Assembly: GCA_030158485.1 (NCBI GenBank)
Contig: JAOASS010000003.1
Location: 1-64,000 of the forward strand
Reading direction: 5' to 3'
Length of the DNA: 64,000 nucleotides
From: Pseudobdellovibrionaceae bacterium
GTDB taxonomy: Bacteria > Bdellovibrionota > Bdellovibrionia > Bdellovibrionales > Bdellovibrionaceae
Shown: positions 34,607 through 43,724 of the stretch, piece by piece
How the letters are laid out: the number at the start of each line of letters is the position of its first letter
How positions within the stretch are numbered: position 1 is the first letter of the stretch
Position numbers and translations under genes: made by a program
Notes under the pieces: generated by a model
The model's database searches: none
Seen by the model: only the letters and a program-made list of their open reading frames with translations
What the model was told of the DNA's origin: nothing

Positions 34607-35227
34607 ATGAAAAGTCGTTTAAAATACTCAGGATTAACTTGTTTACTTCTGATGTTTTTAGTCACTTTTTCAAGTGGTTGTCAGGAAGCGAAAAAGCCTG
34701 AAAAAATAAAATCAGAGTACATCACAGAACAAGAAAAAAATGAAGCTGCAAAAAAAGCGGAAGAAGAAAAGCAAAAAAACAATGCTCGATATAGAAAAAT
34801 GAGCATTGAACTTCGCAAATTTGACATTGCTGTGTTAAATGAAATGAAAGTTGTGACTCGGTCTTTTCTTAATTTGAATGGAACAGTTCAAAATTTTATT
34901 TTCTCCCTGAATTTAGATGACTCTTTAAAAGAGCAATCTGATCTTCAAGATAAAACTTCTGAAATTCGTAACCAGTTTCCGTTACATTATTTAGAAATTG
35001 AAGCTTACAAATTTAAAAAGGGCTCTGTTTCTTTAATGGCCTTAGAATATCGTTTTATGCGATTTGAAAAAAACACTTCAGAAAGCAGCAGCCAGTTTGT
35101 TGTTCTGATTCTGGACAAATCGTTAGGTTCAAAAGCTTTGTTGAAGTCCCAGTTCGAATTTCCCTCTCAGTCTGACCTAAAATCTTGGGCTCAAGAAGCG
35201 AGCTCTTCGGTTCTGGAGGCACCATGA
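34607..35227 (+). CDS. Hypothetical lipoprotein (first of a pair)
   Basis: A 206-residue lipoprotein with lipobox FSSGC, then a Lys/Glu-rich linker and a soluble domain. The end VVLILDKSLGSKALLKSQF resembles the end of the next gene's product, which suggests the two are distant paralogues. The long frame begins with TTG 34478; the signal sequence and GAGAGGAA support ATG 34607. The stop overlaps the next start by 4 nt. Function unknown. Confidence 0.78.
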   Translation: MKSRLKYSGLTCLLLMFLVTFSSGCQEAKKPEKIKSEYITEQEKNEAAKKAEEEKQKNNARYRKMSIELRKFDIAVLNEMKVVTRSFLNLNGTVQNFIFSLNLDDSLKEQSDLQDKTSEIRNQFPLHYLEIEAYKFKKGSVSLMALEYRFMRFEKNTSESSSQFVVLILDKSLGSKALLKSQFEFPSQSDLKSWAQEASSSVLEAP

Positions 35228-35847
35228 GTATTTCTGTGAGTCGCTTACTCAGTCTTATTTTTGTTTTAGTATTTAGCTTTTTTCATTTGGCCTGCTCGGG
35301 CTTAGAAGAAGAGCAAGTGATACCAATCAAAAAATATGGTGGCGGCGCGGGTGGTGGGGCCCAGAAGCCGGATCAAAAAGCAAGTGATCAAGCTTTAAAA
35401 GACGAAGTCCTGCTCACTTTTCAGACATTAGACTCTAAAGTTATTTCTTTGAATGAAAAAGTCGTTGTTCTTAAGTCAGAACTCAAAGTGAATAAAAAGC
35501 TCGAACTTCCTTGGCGCAGTGTCTTCAAAATTAAAATCGGTGATTCCCAAGATCTTGAGTTGCCTGAAGACTTTGGTTTAATCGATTTTAAATTAGGTCT
35601 CAAAGTCCGTGCTGATCGAATTAAAAAAGATCAGAACAAAAACGATGCAGGTTACTTAGTTTTGTCATACCAGCTGGGTCGTGTCACAGATTCTGAAGAT
35701 CAAACTAAAAAATCTTTGACGATGGTGCTTATAGATCTCAACAAGTGGAAAACTTCGAAAGCTGTTTTGATAACTGAAGTCATTTACCCGATTCCTGAAG
35801 ATTTTAATTTTCAAAAGTGGGTTGATAAGCAGCTTAAAGAGCTTTAA
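35224..35847 (+). CDS. Hypothetical lipoprotein (second of a pair)
   Basis: A 207-residue lipoprotein with lipobox FHLAC followed by a Gly-rich linker (GGGAGGGAQK). The C-terminal part LTMVLIDLNKWKTSKAVLI aligns loosely with the upstream lipoprotein, so the pair may form a complex. GGAGG precedes ATG 35224; the frame extends to 35185 without a better start. The promoter-like pair for dedA lies across its last codons. Confidence 0.78.
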   Translation: MSISVSRLLSLIFVLVFSFFHLACSGLEEEQVIPIKKYGGGAGGGAQKPDQKASDQALKDEVLLTFQTLDSKVISLNEKVVVLKSELKVNKKLELPWRSVFKIKIGDSQDLELPEDFGLIDFKLGLKVRADRIKKDQNKNDAGYLVLSYQLGRVTDSEDQTKKSLTMVLIDLNKWKTSKAVLITEVIYPIPEDFNFQKWVDKQLKEL

Positions 35848-35850
35848 TGT
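35822..35850 (+). promoter_or_regulatory. Leaderless-type promoter of dedA
   Basis: TTGATA (35822-35827), a 17-nt spacer and TAATGT (35845-35850) end 9 nt before ATG 35860. The -35 lies within the preceding lipoprotein gene. The -10 is weak. Confidence 0.4.
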
Positions 35851-35859
35851 CTTTCTCAT

Positions 35860-36498
35860 ATGTTTTTAATTGATATACTTCTCAATCTCGATCAGCACTT
35901 ACTCAACTTAGCTCAAACTTTAGGTCCTTGGCTGTACTGGGCCCTTTTTTTCGTGATTTTTGCGGAAACAGGGCTTGTGGTCATGCCTTTTTTGCCTGGC
36001 GATTCTTTGCTTTTTGCAGTGGGTGCGATTTGCGCATTACCTGATTCTCCGATTCATCCTTTCACAACAAGTTTACTTTTGATTGCGGCGGCTTTTTTAG
36101 GTGACAACGTTAACTACCGCGTCGGCATGTGGGTTGGTCCCCGGGCTTTCGCCAATGAAAAGTCTTTGTGGTTGAATCCTAAAAACTTGGCAAAAACCCA
36201 TGCTTTCTTTGATCGCTACGGGTCTTTTGCCATCTTCTTAGGTCGCTTTGCTCCGATCATTCGAACATTCGCACCTTTTGTGGCGGGTATGGGTAAAATG
36301 AATTACCAAAAGTTTTTGTTTAATAGCTTTTTTGGCTCTGTGGTTTGGATCAATCTTTTTCTCTATGCGGGCTACTTTTTTGGAAACTTGGCCTTTGTAA
36401 AAAAGAATTTCCACTATGTAATCCTTGCAGTGATTGGACTCAGTCTGCTGCCTATGGTGATCGGTGTTCTTAAACGAAACGCCGCAGCACAAAAGTAA
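35860..36498 (+). CDS. DedA-family membrane protein
   Basis: A 212-residue inner-membrane protein of the DedA/SNARE-associated family, several members of which translocate undecaprenyl phosphate or other phospholipids and support envelope stability. Motifs FAETGLVVMPFLPGDSLLF, FLGDNVNYRVG and FLGRFAPIIRTFAPFVAG are all intact, including the conserved Arg residues. No ribosome-binding site precedes the ATG. Confidence 0.92.
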   Translation: MFLIDILLNLDQHLLNLAQTLGPWLYWALFFVIFAETGLVVMPFLPGDSLLFAVGAICALPDSPIHPFTTSLLLIAAAFLGDNVNYRVGMWVGPRAFANEKSLWLNPKNLAKTHAFFDRYGSFAIFLGRFAPIIRTFAPFVAGMGKMNYQKFLFNSFFGSVVWINLFLYAGYFFGNLAFVKKNFHYVILAVIGLSLLPMVIGVLKRNAAAQK

Positions 36499-36588
36499 AT
36501 CAAGCCGAATTGCCACTGGACAACATGGTCTAGTACTTGCTCTATTACTCAATCAGGGATTATTTGACACCATTTTAAGGGGGGTTTT

Positions 36589-37590
36589 TTGAAAACTTTG
36601 ATCATAGCAGTTCTTGCTTTAAGCTTTTTAGCCCAGGCACAAACGACGACAACAACAACAACCACAACCACGTCACAACAAACTGGAGAGTCCGCTGCGA
36701 AGATCCAAGATCTTCAAAAGAAAGACGAACAGATGAAGGACACGGATCAGGAAATCACGAATAATAGAATGCGTGCTGATATGGGTTCAAAATCTCGTTT
36801 TTCTTTAAGAAGCTCAGTGAACTACTACGGTGGTACTGTTCAAAAAGCTTTTTCTGAAGCTCGCCCTAATATCACAGAAGGGCCGAATGCTGACAGCCGA
36901 TCTTACTTATCGGGTGATTTGGCTTTGAAATACAGAACAACGGATCGCACCAGTTTAAACGTGGGCACCGGCGTTCGCGTGATTACTCCGTTTCACAGAA
37001 CTTTGGATGAGGCTTCAAATTCAAACACAGCAAGTGCTCCAAGAAGCCGACGCGCGAAGCTTTCAAGTGTGTCTAATCCTTATATTGAATTCAACTATGC
37101 CGGGAAAGTGGCGGGAATTCAAAACTTCGCACAACTCACAGCGACTTATGCAAGTGAAGATTTCGACCGTAACGTTGTGGGTTTAACGGGTAGTATTGCA
37201 CTTTCTGACCAGCTTATTTACGAATATGGCAGTTCTTCATTCGGTTTGGCTGCAACTTATGCTCAAAATACTTATAAAAACTCAAGCAGCAGTTACCTTG
37301 ATTTAAGTGGTGAATCACAAACTCGTGAAGATATCGGTGTTTATGCTGTTCCATTTTATGAATATGCATTCAACGATAAGTACAACTTCCGAACAGTTTT
37401 TAACTGGGTTAATTTCACAAAAGAAGTGGGCTCAAATGCATTCCGTCACTTAATTCCACAGCAATCTATGGGTCTTGGAATTTCAATGACTCGGGATGTG
37501 TTTTTGTACCCGAACATTCAGTTTATTCCACAGGACATTCGTGCGGACCGCACAAATGTAGCGCTTTCTGCTAATATCAATTTATTCTAA
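36589..37590 (+). CDS. Outer-membrane beta-barrel protein with poly-Thr start
   Basis: A 333-residue protein with a signal peptide (MKTLIIAVLALSFLAQAQ) followed directly by a run of ten Thr encoded by ACA/ACC/ACG repeats. The rest alternates polar and hydrophobic residues with aromatic ends, as in outer-membrane barrels, and ends in Phe (LSANINLF), the barrel-insertion signal. The start is TTG with a strong AAGGGGGG site. A clear terminator follows. No specific family recognised. Confidence 0.75.
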   Translation: MKTLIIAVLALSFLAQAQTTTTTTTTTTSQQTGESAAKIQDLQKKDEQMKDTDQEITNNRMRADMGSKSRFSLRSSVNYYGGTVQKAFSEARPNITEGPNADSRSYLSGDLALKYRTTDRTSLNVGTGVRVITPFHRTLDEASNSNTASAPRSRRAKLSSVSNPYIEFNYAGKVAGIQNFAQLTATYASEDFDRNVVGLTGSIALSDQLIYEYGSSSFGLAATYAQNTYKNSSSSYLDLSGESQTREDIGVYAVPFYEYAFNDKYNFRTVFNWVNFTKEVGSNAFRHLIPQQSMGLGISMTRDVFLYPNIQFIPQDIRADRTNVALSANINLF

Positions 37591-37619
37591 TTTTTTTGAA
37601 ATTTAAAAAAATTGTTTAA

Positions 37620-37652
37620 AAGTAAAAGCCCTCCAAAAGAGGGCTTTTACTT
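37620..37652 (+). terminator. Rho-independent terminator of the barrel protein gene
   Basis: Arms AAGTAAAAGCCCTC (37620-37633) and their complement (37639-37652) make a 14-bp stem with a 5-nt loop, followed by TTTT. It lies about 30 nt after the stop codon. The A/T-rich ends make it usable in both directions. Confidence 0.85.
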
Positions 37653-37723
37653 TTTTAAAACTTAAGTCAGACTTAAAACAAATCAATCAGCTTTGTCCTG
37701 AGAGGATGTTTTAAATCGGAACT

Positions 37724-38602
37724 TTGTTTTGTCGGCTAGGGCTCACTTTTATTTTTTTAGTTTACTTTCATCAAGCATCAGCGCAAGCGTTGGAAGCTCA
37801 ATCTGATCAAGAATCAGAATCGTCTTTAAATTCAAATCCAATTTGGGAATATGGTATCGGATTGGGTTTTGCTTATTTTGAAGATTACCCAGCAGCAGGT
37901 CAGTATTCGCAGTTTATGATTCCCATTCCCACATTTCAGTACCGCGGTCGCATTTTAAGGGCCGATGACCGAGAAGGGGCTAAAGCTTATCTTTGGAAGC
38001 GGGGGCCTTGGACTTTAGAAATTGCGGGATCAGGAACGCCGCCCTTGGATTCGGATGATAATCAGAATCGCCAAGGAATGAAAGACTTGCCTTTGATTTT
38101 AGCTTTGGGACCCGAGCTTGTTTATCAAATGAATCCTAACTTACAAGTTAGCACCGGTATTTTTCAAGCAATCGAAGTTGATTTTAATGATCCCAACCTT
38201 TCAGGAATTTTAACAGAATTGAAATTAACTTATTTAAATGAAAAAAAGTTCAGTCAAAAAATGAAAGCGCTGACAAAATACTCGGTTTCTTTAAATGGAG
38301 CTTCGCAAGAGTATCAACAAAAATATTATGGAGTTCTTTTAAGTGAAACGACTTTACTGAGGCCTGAATACCGCGCACGGGCGGGATATTTCAGCACTGA
38401 TTTTTCTTTATTTCAGTCTTTTAAAAAAGATCTGATGGCATTTTATTTGGGTGGTCGATACAGTCATTACGGTTTTTCTGAAAATAAAAAAAGCCCACTT
38501 CACTTGGCAAGTGAAAGTTTCACATTTTTTATTGGTTTAACCTATGTGCTCGGTGAATCCAGTCGGGCAGAGGTTCCGCCGCTGCAAAAAAAAGCTAATT
38601 AA
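37724..38602 (+). CDS. MipA/OmpV-family outer-membrane protein
   Basis: A 292-residue predicted barrel with signal peptide MFCRLGLTFIFLVYFHQASA. The start of the mature chain WEYGIGLGFAYFEDYPAAGQ and YQYRGR-like segment FQYRGRI are the MipA/OmpV pattern, and ELVYQMNPNLQV continues it. The family forms outer-membrane barrels, one of which scaffolds murein enzymes. The start codon would be TTG with a poor ribosome-binding site, so the exact start is uncertain. The stop overlaps the convergent M23 gene by 4 nt. Confidence 0.8.
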   Translation: MFCRLGLTFIFLVYFHQASAQALEAQSDQESESSLNSNPIWEYGIGLGFAYFEDYPAAGQYSQFMIPIPTFQYRGRILRADDREGAKAYLWKRGPWTLEIAGSGTPPLDSDDNQNRQGMKDLPLILALGPELVYQMNPNLQVSTGIFQAIEVDFNDPNLSGILTELKLTYLNEKKFSQKMKALTKYSVSLNGASQEYQQKYYGVLLSETTLLRPEYRARAGYFSTDFSLFQSFKKDLMAFYLGGRYSHYGFSENKKSPLHLASESFTFFIGLTYVLGESSRAEVPPLQKKAN

Positions 38603-39189
38603 AACTGGGCCAGTTTTCTGGAAGCTTCCATTCCCCCAGGTAAATAAAGCAAGGGATCAACGGGGCCTTTATTTTTTCTGATTTCAAAGTGCAAGTGGGG
38701 CCCTGTTGAGCGTCCGGTACTTCCCATCAAAGCAATCGATTCGCCTCGACCGACTTTTTGACCTTCGGTGACAAGAATTTTATCCAGATGGGCATAAAGA
38801 GTAGCCCAACCGTAACCGCTTTCAATCAGAATCATATTACCAAAGCCTCGGAAGTCTCGGCCTGCGTAGATAACCATTCCTTGATGAGATGAAAAAACCG
38901 GAGTTTTTCGTGGAGCTGCTAAATCAATTCCCATGTGGGGTCTGCGTTTTTTGGGCATAAAACCCCGACTTAATTTTGCGCGGTCCACGGGCCAATCAAA
39001 AATGTATTCATTTTGATATTTGAGGGGCTCTGGATTGCGAAACGTTGAGTGGAATGATTCAGAACTTATTTTTCGATGGTTTGAAGTCGAATAAGAAGTG
39101 CATGATAAAATACTCAATGAGCTTAAAAATATTAAAAAGAGTTTAATAAATTTAAAAAAAAATAAAAAATTAGAATTTAAAAACATCAT
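38599..39189 (-). CDS. M23 (LytM-like) peptidase lipoprotein
   Basis: A 196-residue protein with an N-terminal hydrophobic helix and lipobox LSILSC, then an M23 domain. Zinc ligands are seen in RRPHMGIDLAAP (His, Asp) and PHLHFE (His), and YAHLDKIL holds the catalytic His. An intact site suggests active cleavage of peptidoglycan cross-links in the periplasm, not a degenerate activator. It faces the MipA-like gene and may act on the same cell-wall process. Confidence 0.9.
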   Translation of the reverse strand: MMFLNSNFLFFFKFIKLFLIFLSSLSILSCTSYSTSNHRKISSESFHSTFRNPEPLKYQNEYIFDWPVDRAKLSRGFMPKKRRPHMGIDLAAPRKTPVFSSHQGMVIYAGRDFRGFGNMILIESGYGWATLYAHLDKILVTEGQKVGRGESIALMGSTGRSTGPHLHFEIRKNKGPVDPLLYLPGGMEASRKLAQF

Positions 39190-39217
39190 CTATGTCTTTA
39201 GAGAAGATCATAAAACG

Positions 39218-39241
39218 AGCCTTTCGTCTTCGAAAAAGGCT
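39218..39241 (-). terminator. Weak terminator after glyA
   Basis: Arms AGCCTTT (39218-39224) and AAAGGCT (39235-39241) form a 7-bp stem. On the minus strand CGTTTTATG follows, a short T-run. It lies about 34 nt past the glyA stop. Confidence 0.45.
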
Positions 39242-39274
39242 TTTAATCGTTAAAATTTAGACCTTAAACTGACA

Positions 39275-40525
39275 TTAATAAAGCGGAAATTGAAGACAAA
39301 GGGACTCGACTTCAGACTTCAACTTTTTCTTTAACTGAGTATTCTCGGGGTCCTTTAAAACTTGAGAAATCCATTTCGAAATCGTTTTCATTTCCGACTC
39401 TTTCATCCCACGTGTTGTTAAGGCCGGAGTTCCAATGCGAATTCCGCTGGTCACAAATGGAGATCTTTTTTCATTCGGCACTGTGTTTTTATTGACAGTG
39501 ATGCCAGCTTCGTCGAGCGAAATTTCAGCTAATTTTCCTGTGACTTCGCTTTTTGACAGATCCAATAAGAGAAGATGATTGTCTGTTCCCCCAGTGACCA
39601 ACTCAAAACCTTCGGACAGTAAACATTCAGCTAAAGTTTTGGCATTTTTAATAACTTGCTCTATATAAACTTTGAAATCAGGTTTTAAAGCTTCCCCGAA
39701 AGCGACGGCTTTAGCTGCGATCACGTGTTCTAAAGGACCGCCTTGGATACCTGGAAAAATTCTTGAATTAATCAACTTCGCTTTTTCTTCACTGTTCGTT
39801 AAAATAATTCCGCCTCTGGGGCCGCGTAAAGTTTTATGAGTTGTTGATGTTACATAATCTGCGTATGGAAAAGGCGAAGGGTGGGCACCCGTGGCCACAA
39901 GGCCTGCGAAGTGGGCCATATCAACAAGTAAAGTCGCACCGACTTCATCTGCAATTTCTTTAAATTTCGCAAAATCTAGAAACCTGGGGTAGGCGCTATA
40001 GCCTGCTATCAGAAGTCGGGGTTTGACTTCCAAAGCTGTTTTTCGAATCAGATCATAATTAAGTCGGCCCGTTTCCGCATCCAGTTTGTAGCCGTGAGCT
40101 TTAAAAAGAAGGCCTGAAAAATTCACAGGACTGCCATGAGTTAAGTGTCCACCGTGGGACAAATCCATTCCTAATATCGAATCACCAGGTTTTAGAGCCG
40201 CTAAGTAAACAGCCATATTTGCTTGTGATCCACTGTGCGGCTGAACATTTGCAAACTGGCAATTAAAAAGTTTTTGTGCTCGTGTGATGCTCAAGCTTTC
40301 AACTTGATCCACAAAGTGACAGCCTCCGTAATAGCGTTTACCAGGATATCCTTCGGCGTACTTATTTGTTAAAATACTTCCCTGGGCTTCCATAACGGCT
40401 GGGGATGCATAATTTTCGCTAGCGATCATTTCAAGGCCTGATTTTTGACGTTCTGATTCTTGTTCGATCATTTTAAATAGTTCAGAATCAGTTTCTTGAA
40501 GTGTTTGAGACAAATTCCAAGTCAT
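39275..40525 (-). CDS. glyA: Serine hydroxymethyltransferase
   Basis: A 416-residue PLP enzyme that converts serine and tetrahydrofolate to glycine and methylene-tetrahydrofolate. The PLP Lys is in [26 protein letters not shown] and [10 protein letters not shown] are family hallmarks, and the length is typical. GGAG precedes the ATG. It follows rpiB by 24 nt, a pairing seen in many bacteria. Confidence 0.97.
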   Translation of the reverse strand: MTWNLSQTLQETDSELFKMIEQESERQKSGLEMIASENYASPAVMEAQGSILTNKYAEGYPGKRYYGGCHFVDQVESLSITRAQKLFNCQFANVQPHSGSQANMAVYLAALKPGDSILGMDLSHGGHLTHGSPVNFSGLLFKAHGYKLDAETGRLNYDLIRKTALEVKPRLLIAGYSAYPRFLDFAKFKEIADEVGATLLVDMAHFAGLVATGAHPSPFPYADYVTSTTHKTLRGPRGGIILTNSEEKAKLINSRIFPGIQGGPLEHVIAAKAVAFGEALKPDFKVYIEQVIKNAKTLAECLLSEGFELVTGGTDNHLLLLDLSKSEVTGKLAEISLDEAGITVNKNTVPNEKRSPFVTSGIRIGTPALTTRGMKESEMKTISKWISQVLKDPENTQLKKKLKSEVESLCLQFPLY

Positions 40526-40549
40526 TTTTTATTTCTCCAGATTTTTTTA

Positions 40550-40987
40550 TTATCGCAGAGGAGCTTTGAGCTTGTCTACTCGTTGCTGGTGGCGTCCTTC
40601 CAGAAAAGGTGTTTCAAAAAAAATCTTAATTATTTTTTGAGCTTGTTCAAAATCAGTTAAACGAGATCCTAAACAAAGAATATTAGCATCATTGTGCTCA
40701 CGGGCGAGTTGGGCCACTTCAGGATTGTAAACTAAAGCCGCTCTGACTTCTGGGTACTTATTGGCTCGCATGCACATGCCTTGGCCCGATCCGCAAATAA
40801 GAACGGCTTTTTCGTTTGGATTTTTTTGAATAAAAGCTCCAATAAGATCTGCGTAATCAGGATAATCGACAGATTCAGTTGAGTAGGGACCTTGATCTTT
40901 CCATTTTATTTCAGTCATAGAATGGATTAATTTATTTTTGAGTTCGAAGCCTGCATGATCAGAAGCGATCAGAATTTCATTTTTCAT
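40550..40987 (-). CDS. rpiB: Ribose-5-phosphate isomerase B
   Basis: A 145-residue sugar-phosphate isomerase that interconverts ribose 5-phosphate and ribulose 5-phosphate. IASDHAGFELK, YPDYAD, CGSGQGMCMRANK and NDANILCLGSR are the RpiB/LacAB pattern; the active-site Cys lies in LICGSGQG. The ORF reaches 41014, but AAAGGA about 10 nt before ATG 40987 sets the start. First gene of the rpiB-glyA operon. Confidence 0.95.
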   Translation of the reverse strand: MKNEILIASDHAGFELKNKLIHSMTEIKWKDQGPYSTESVDYPDYADLIGAFIQKNPNEKAVLICGSGQGMCMRANKYPEVRAALVYNPEVAQLAREHNDANILCLGSRLTDFEQAQKIIKIFFETPFLEGRHQQRVDKLKAPLR

Positions 40988-41014
40988 TTTCTCAAGTCCT
41001 TTTTGTAACGACAA

Positions 41015-41335
41015 ATTTACTTGATGAAACCATGAGAAGCAAAAATATTACATTTTTAAAATAGATATAAAAAAAGCCTTACCGCAGCGGTTCTGCATCG
41101 AGTTATCGGGGGTTTTTATGGGTTTAAGTAAAAACATCTGATCAAAAATTGAACTCGGAATAAATTCTAGTAATCAAAAAAGAATAGGAGCATTTGAATT
41201 CAGAATAATTTCTATTAAAAGAATACAGATTTTTAAATTATGTTAATTAAAAAAATTGAGAATAGACTTATATAGACTTATATAGAGTTTCTTTAATTGT
41301 TAAATTAAAGAAGAGGAACTAATCCAAATCCCAAC
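41015..41335. other. AT-rich intergenic stretch with short repeats
   Basis: About 320 nt without a gene, between fabF and rpiB. It contains a tandem repeat of ATAGACTTAT (41262-41287), an AT-rich hairpin (CTTTAATT arms, 41290-41309) after fabF, and a sequence at 41081-41097 matching part of the large hairpin at 55373. A T-run (on the minus strand) after the latter might serve as a distal terminator. The rpiB promoter should be here, but I cannot place it. Confidence 0.45.
41262..41287. repeat. Tandem ATAGACTTAT repeat
   Basis: Two full 10-bp units and a partial third, in phase with one helical turn, about 55 nt before the fabF stop. It could be a repeated binding site or a slippage product. 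Confidence 0.5.
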
Positions 41336-42598
41336 TTATTTGTATTTTGAAAAAATAAGACTGCCGTTTGTGCCGCCAAAGCCAAAGCTGTTGTTGAGCA
41401 CATTTTCTAAACGTCCTGGACGAGCTTCGTGAGGAACATAATCCAAATCGCAGTCGGCACTTGGTTTGACTAAGTTAATTGTCGGCGGAACAATTTGATC
41501 GACTAAAGCTTGAACGCAAAAAGCACTTTCAACTGCACCAGCGGCCCCTAGTAAATGTCCAGTCATTGATTTTGTAGCTGAAATCCAAAGATTTTTTGCA
41601 TGATCACCAAAAACTTTTTTCATCCCTTGAGTTTCAAGACCATCACCCATCGGAGTTGATGTGGCATGAGCATTCACATGTTGAATGTCGCTTGGCTTTA
41701 TTCGAGCTTCCTGAATTGCAAGGGCCATAGCGCGAGCTCCGCCTTCGCCTTCAGGTCCCGGTGAAGTCATATGATAAGCATCTGCAGAAGCTCCGTAGCC
41801 AGTGACTTCCGCTAAAATCCGAGCACCACGTTTTGTCGCGTGTTCCAAGCTTTCTAAAATCAAAACAGCTGAGCCTTCGCCTAAAACAAAACCATCCCGA
41901 CCTTCATCAAAAGGGCGACTCGCTTGAGTCGGGTTATCATTTCGGGTTGAAAGCGCTCGCATATTTGAAAACCCTGAAATAGCCATTGGGCAAACTGTGC
42001 TTTCTGTTCCCCCAGCAATCATCGCATCCGCGTGTCCGTACATGATATAGCGAAAAGCTTCGCCAATTGAATGAACACCTGTTGCACAAGCGCTCGTAAT
42101 AGAATAATTCACGTTTTTAGCTCCGAAAGCGATGCTGATTTGACCAGAAGCCAAATTCGAAATCACAGAAGGAATAAAAAAAGGACTAACCCGGCTAGGG
42201 CCTTTTTCCATCAGCTTCGTATGCTGTTCTTCAATAAAAGGAAGTCCACCAAGGCCTGCGCTGACGATAACCCCTGTGCGAGGAGCCAAGCTTTCATCAA
42301 TTTTGAGCCCTGAATGATCCAAAGCCATTTTGGTTGCGGCCAAAGCGTACTGGATAAAGAGATCCATTTTTTTGATTTCTTTTTTTTCAATATAAGTTTC
42401 AGGGCTGAAGTTTTTTACTTCACCTGCAAACCGAGTATCGTAACCATCAGTGGAGAATTTTGTAATCCCAGCGATTCCTGATTTTCCAACAAGAGCCTGC
42501 GACCAAGTTTCATTCCATGTATTTCCTAGAGGAGTCACGGCACCAAGGCCAGTTACAACCACTCTTCTTAACGGAATTTGGCCGCGGCTGAAATCCAT
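41336..42598 (-). CDS. fabF: 3-oxoacyl-[ACP] synthase II
   Basis: A 420-residue condensing enzyme that elongates acyl-ACP with malonyl-ACP. The nucleophile Cys is in TSACATGVH; the two catalytic His lie in VNAHATSTPMGD and SMTGHLLGAAG; NSFGFGGTN ends the motif set. A short N-terminal extension precedes RRVVVTGLG. Last gene of the fab operon, 5 nt after acpP. Confidence 0.97.
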   Translation of the reverse strand: MDFSRGQIPLRRVVVTGLGAVTPLGNTWNETWSQALVGKSGIAGITKFSTDGYDTRFAGEVKNFSPETYIEKKEIKKMDLFIQYALAATKMALDHSGLKIDESLAPRTGVIVSAGLGGLPFIEEQHTKLMEKGPSRVSPFFIPSVISNLASGQISIAFGAKNVNYSITSACATGVHSIGEAFRYIMYGHADAMIAGGTESTVCPMAISGFSNMRALSTRNDNPTQASRPFDEGRDGFVLGEGSAVLILESLEHATKRGARILAEVTGYGASADAYHMTSPGPEGEGGARAMALAIQEARIKPSDIQHVNAHATSTPMGDGLETQGMKKVFGDHAKNLWISATKSMTGHLLGAAGAVESAFCVQALVDQIVPPTINLVKPSADCDLDYVPHEARPGRLENVLNNSFGFGGTNGSLIFSKYK

Positions 42599-42603
42599 AA
42601 TGA

Positions 42604-42840
42604 TTAAGCTTTACCTTTTTTAGAAAGATAAGAAGCCACGTCATTTACAGTTTTAAGTTTTTCTGCATCTTCGTCTGGAATTTCAAGATCAAATTCTTCT
42701 TCCATCGCCATGACAAGTTCAACGATATCAAGGCTGTCTGCACCTAAGTCATCAATGAAAGAAGCTTCTGGCTTAACTTTCTCTGGATCTACACCTAATT
42801 GTTCAACGATAATTTCTTTCACTTTTGGACTGATTGACAC
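42604..42840 (-). CDS. acpP: Acyl carrier protein
   Basis: A 78-residue ACP that carries acyl chains on a phosphopantetheine attached to the Ser in [10 protein letters not shown]. The frame can be read from ATG 42870 or 42912, but a strong GGGAGG lies 5 nt before GTG 42840 and that start gives the normal ACP length (beginning [14 protein letters not shown]). The upstream residues look like translated leader. It lies between fabG and fabF, as usual. Confidence 0.93.
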   Translation of the reverse strand: MSISPKVKEIIVEQLGVDPEKVKPEASFIDDLGADSLDIVELVMAMEEEFDLEIPDEDAEKLKTVNDVASYLSKKGKA

Positions 42841-42935
42841 TGAGGCCTCCCTTAAAATTTCTGTACTCATTTTTAACTCTTTTCTTGTTTCGTTTACAAT
42901 TTTTAAATGCAAAAAACTTAAATAAAATTGAACTA

Positions 42936-43679
42936 TCAGTTCATGTACATGCCACCGTTGACATCCAAAGTTTGCCCCGTGATGTAACGAGAGCCTGGTT
43001 GCAGAAGAAATTTCACGGTTTGAGCAATATCATCTGCTTCCCCTAAATAACCCAAAGGAATCTGATTTAAAATGGAAGCTTGAATTTCAGGATTCAAATC
43101 CTTCGTCATATCGGTCTTGATAAAGCCCGGTGCCACGCAATTGACACGAATTCCCCGCGAACCCACTTCTTTGGCCAATGACTTTGTAAAGCCAATTAAA
43201 CCCGCTTTGCTGGCTGAGTAATTAGCTTGACCCGCGTTTCCAGTCCGGCCAATCACAGAAGCTATATTGACAATAGACCCTTTGCGGGCTTTCACAAAAC
43301 TTCTTAAAAACCCTTGAGTAACTAAAAAGCTGCCACGTAAGTTGGCATTCATCACATCATCCCAATCTTGAATTTTCATCCGCATCAACAAGCCATCACG
43401 AGTTAAGCCGGCATTATTCACGAGTCCATCTAAATCACCCATTTGCTTAATCACTAATTCGACAGCTTGGGAAATACTCTCTGGATCTTCAAGTTTAAGT
43501 TGAACTGCAAAGTGTCCTTCGCCTGGCAAAGACTTAATCAAGTCTTGAGCCGAAGCTTCGCTTTGGGCATAGGAAAAAGCAACACGGGCTCCGGACTTCG
43601 CTAAAAGCTGGACAATGGCTTTGCCGATTCCTCGGCTGCCACCGGTTACAAAATAAGAAAAACCATTCAGATCAGACAT
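42936..43679 (-). CDS. fabG: 3-oxoacyl-[ACP] reductase
   Basis: A 247-residue SDR that reduces 3-oxoacyl-ACP with [20 protein letters not shown], Ser in NIASVIG, YSASK and the C-terminus [11 protein letters not shown] match FabG. An AGGA site about 12 nt before the ATG is acceptable. Operon position between fabD and acpP is canonical. Confidence 0.95.
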   Translation of the reverse strand: MSDLNGFSYFVTGGSRGIGKAIVQLLAKSGARVAFSYAQSEASAQDLIKSLPGEGHFAVQLKLEDPESISQAVELVIKQMGDLDGLVNNAGLTRDGLLMRMKIQDWDDVMNANLRGSFLVTQGFLRSFVKARKGSIVNIASVIGRTGNAGQANYSASKAGLIGFTKSLAKEVGSRGIRVNCVAPGFIKTDMTKDLNPEIQASILNQIPLGYLGEADDIAQTVKFLLQPGSRYITGQTLDVNGGMYMN

Positions 43680-43724
43680 GCGATCGATATCCTATTCAAA
43701 GAGAAGTGTTAAGAACAAGTGTTT

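Noticed and set aside
42841-42912. Longer acyl carrier protein starting at ATG 42870 or 42912
   Set aside because: A strong GGGAGG precedes GTG 42840, which gives a normal-length ACP; the extra residues match no ACP.
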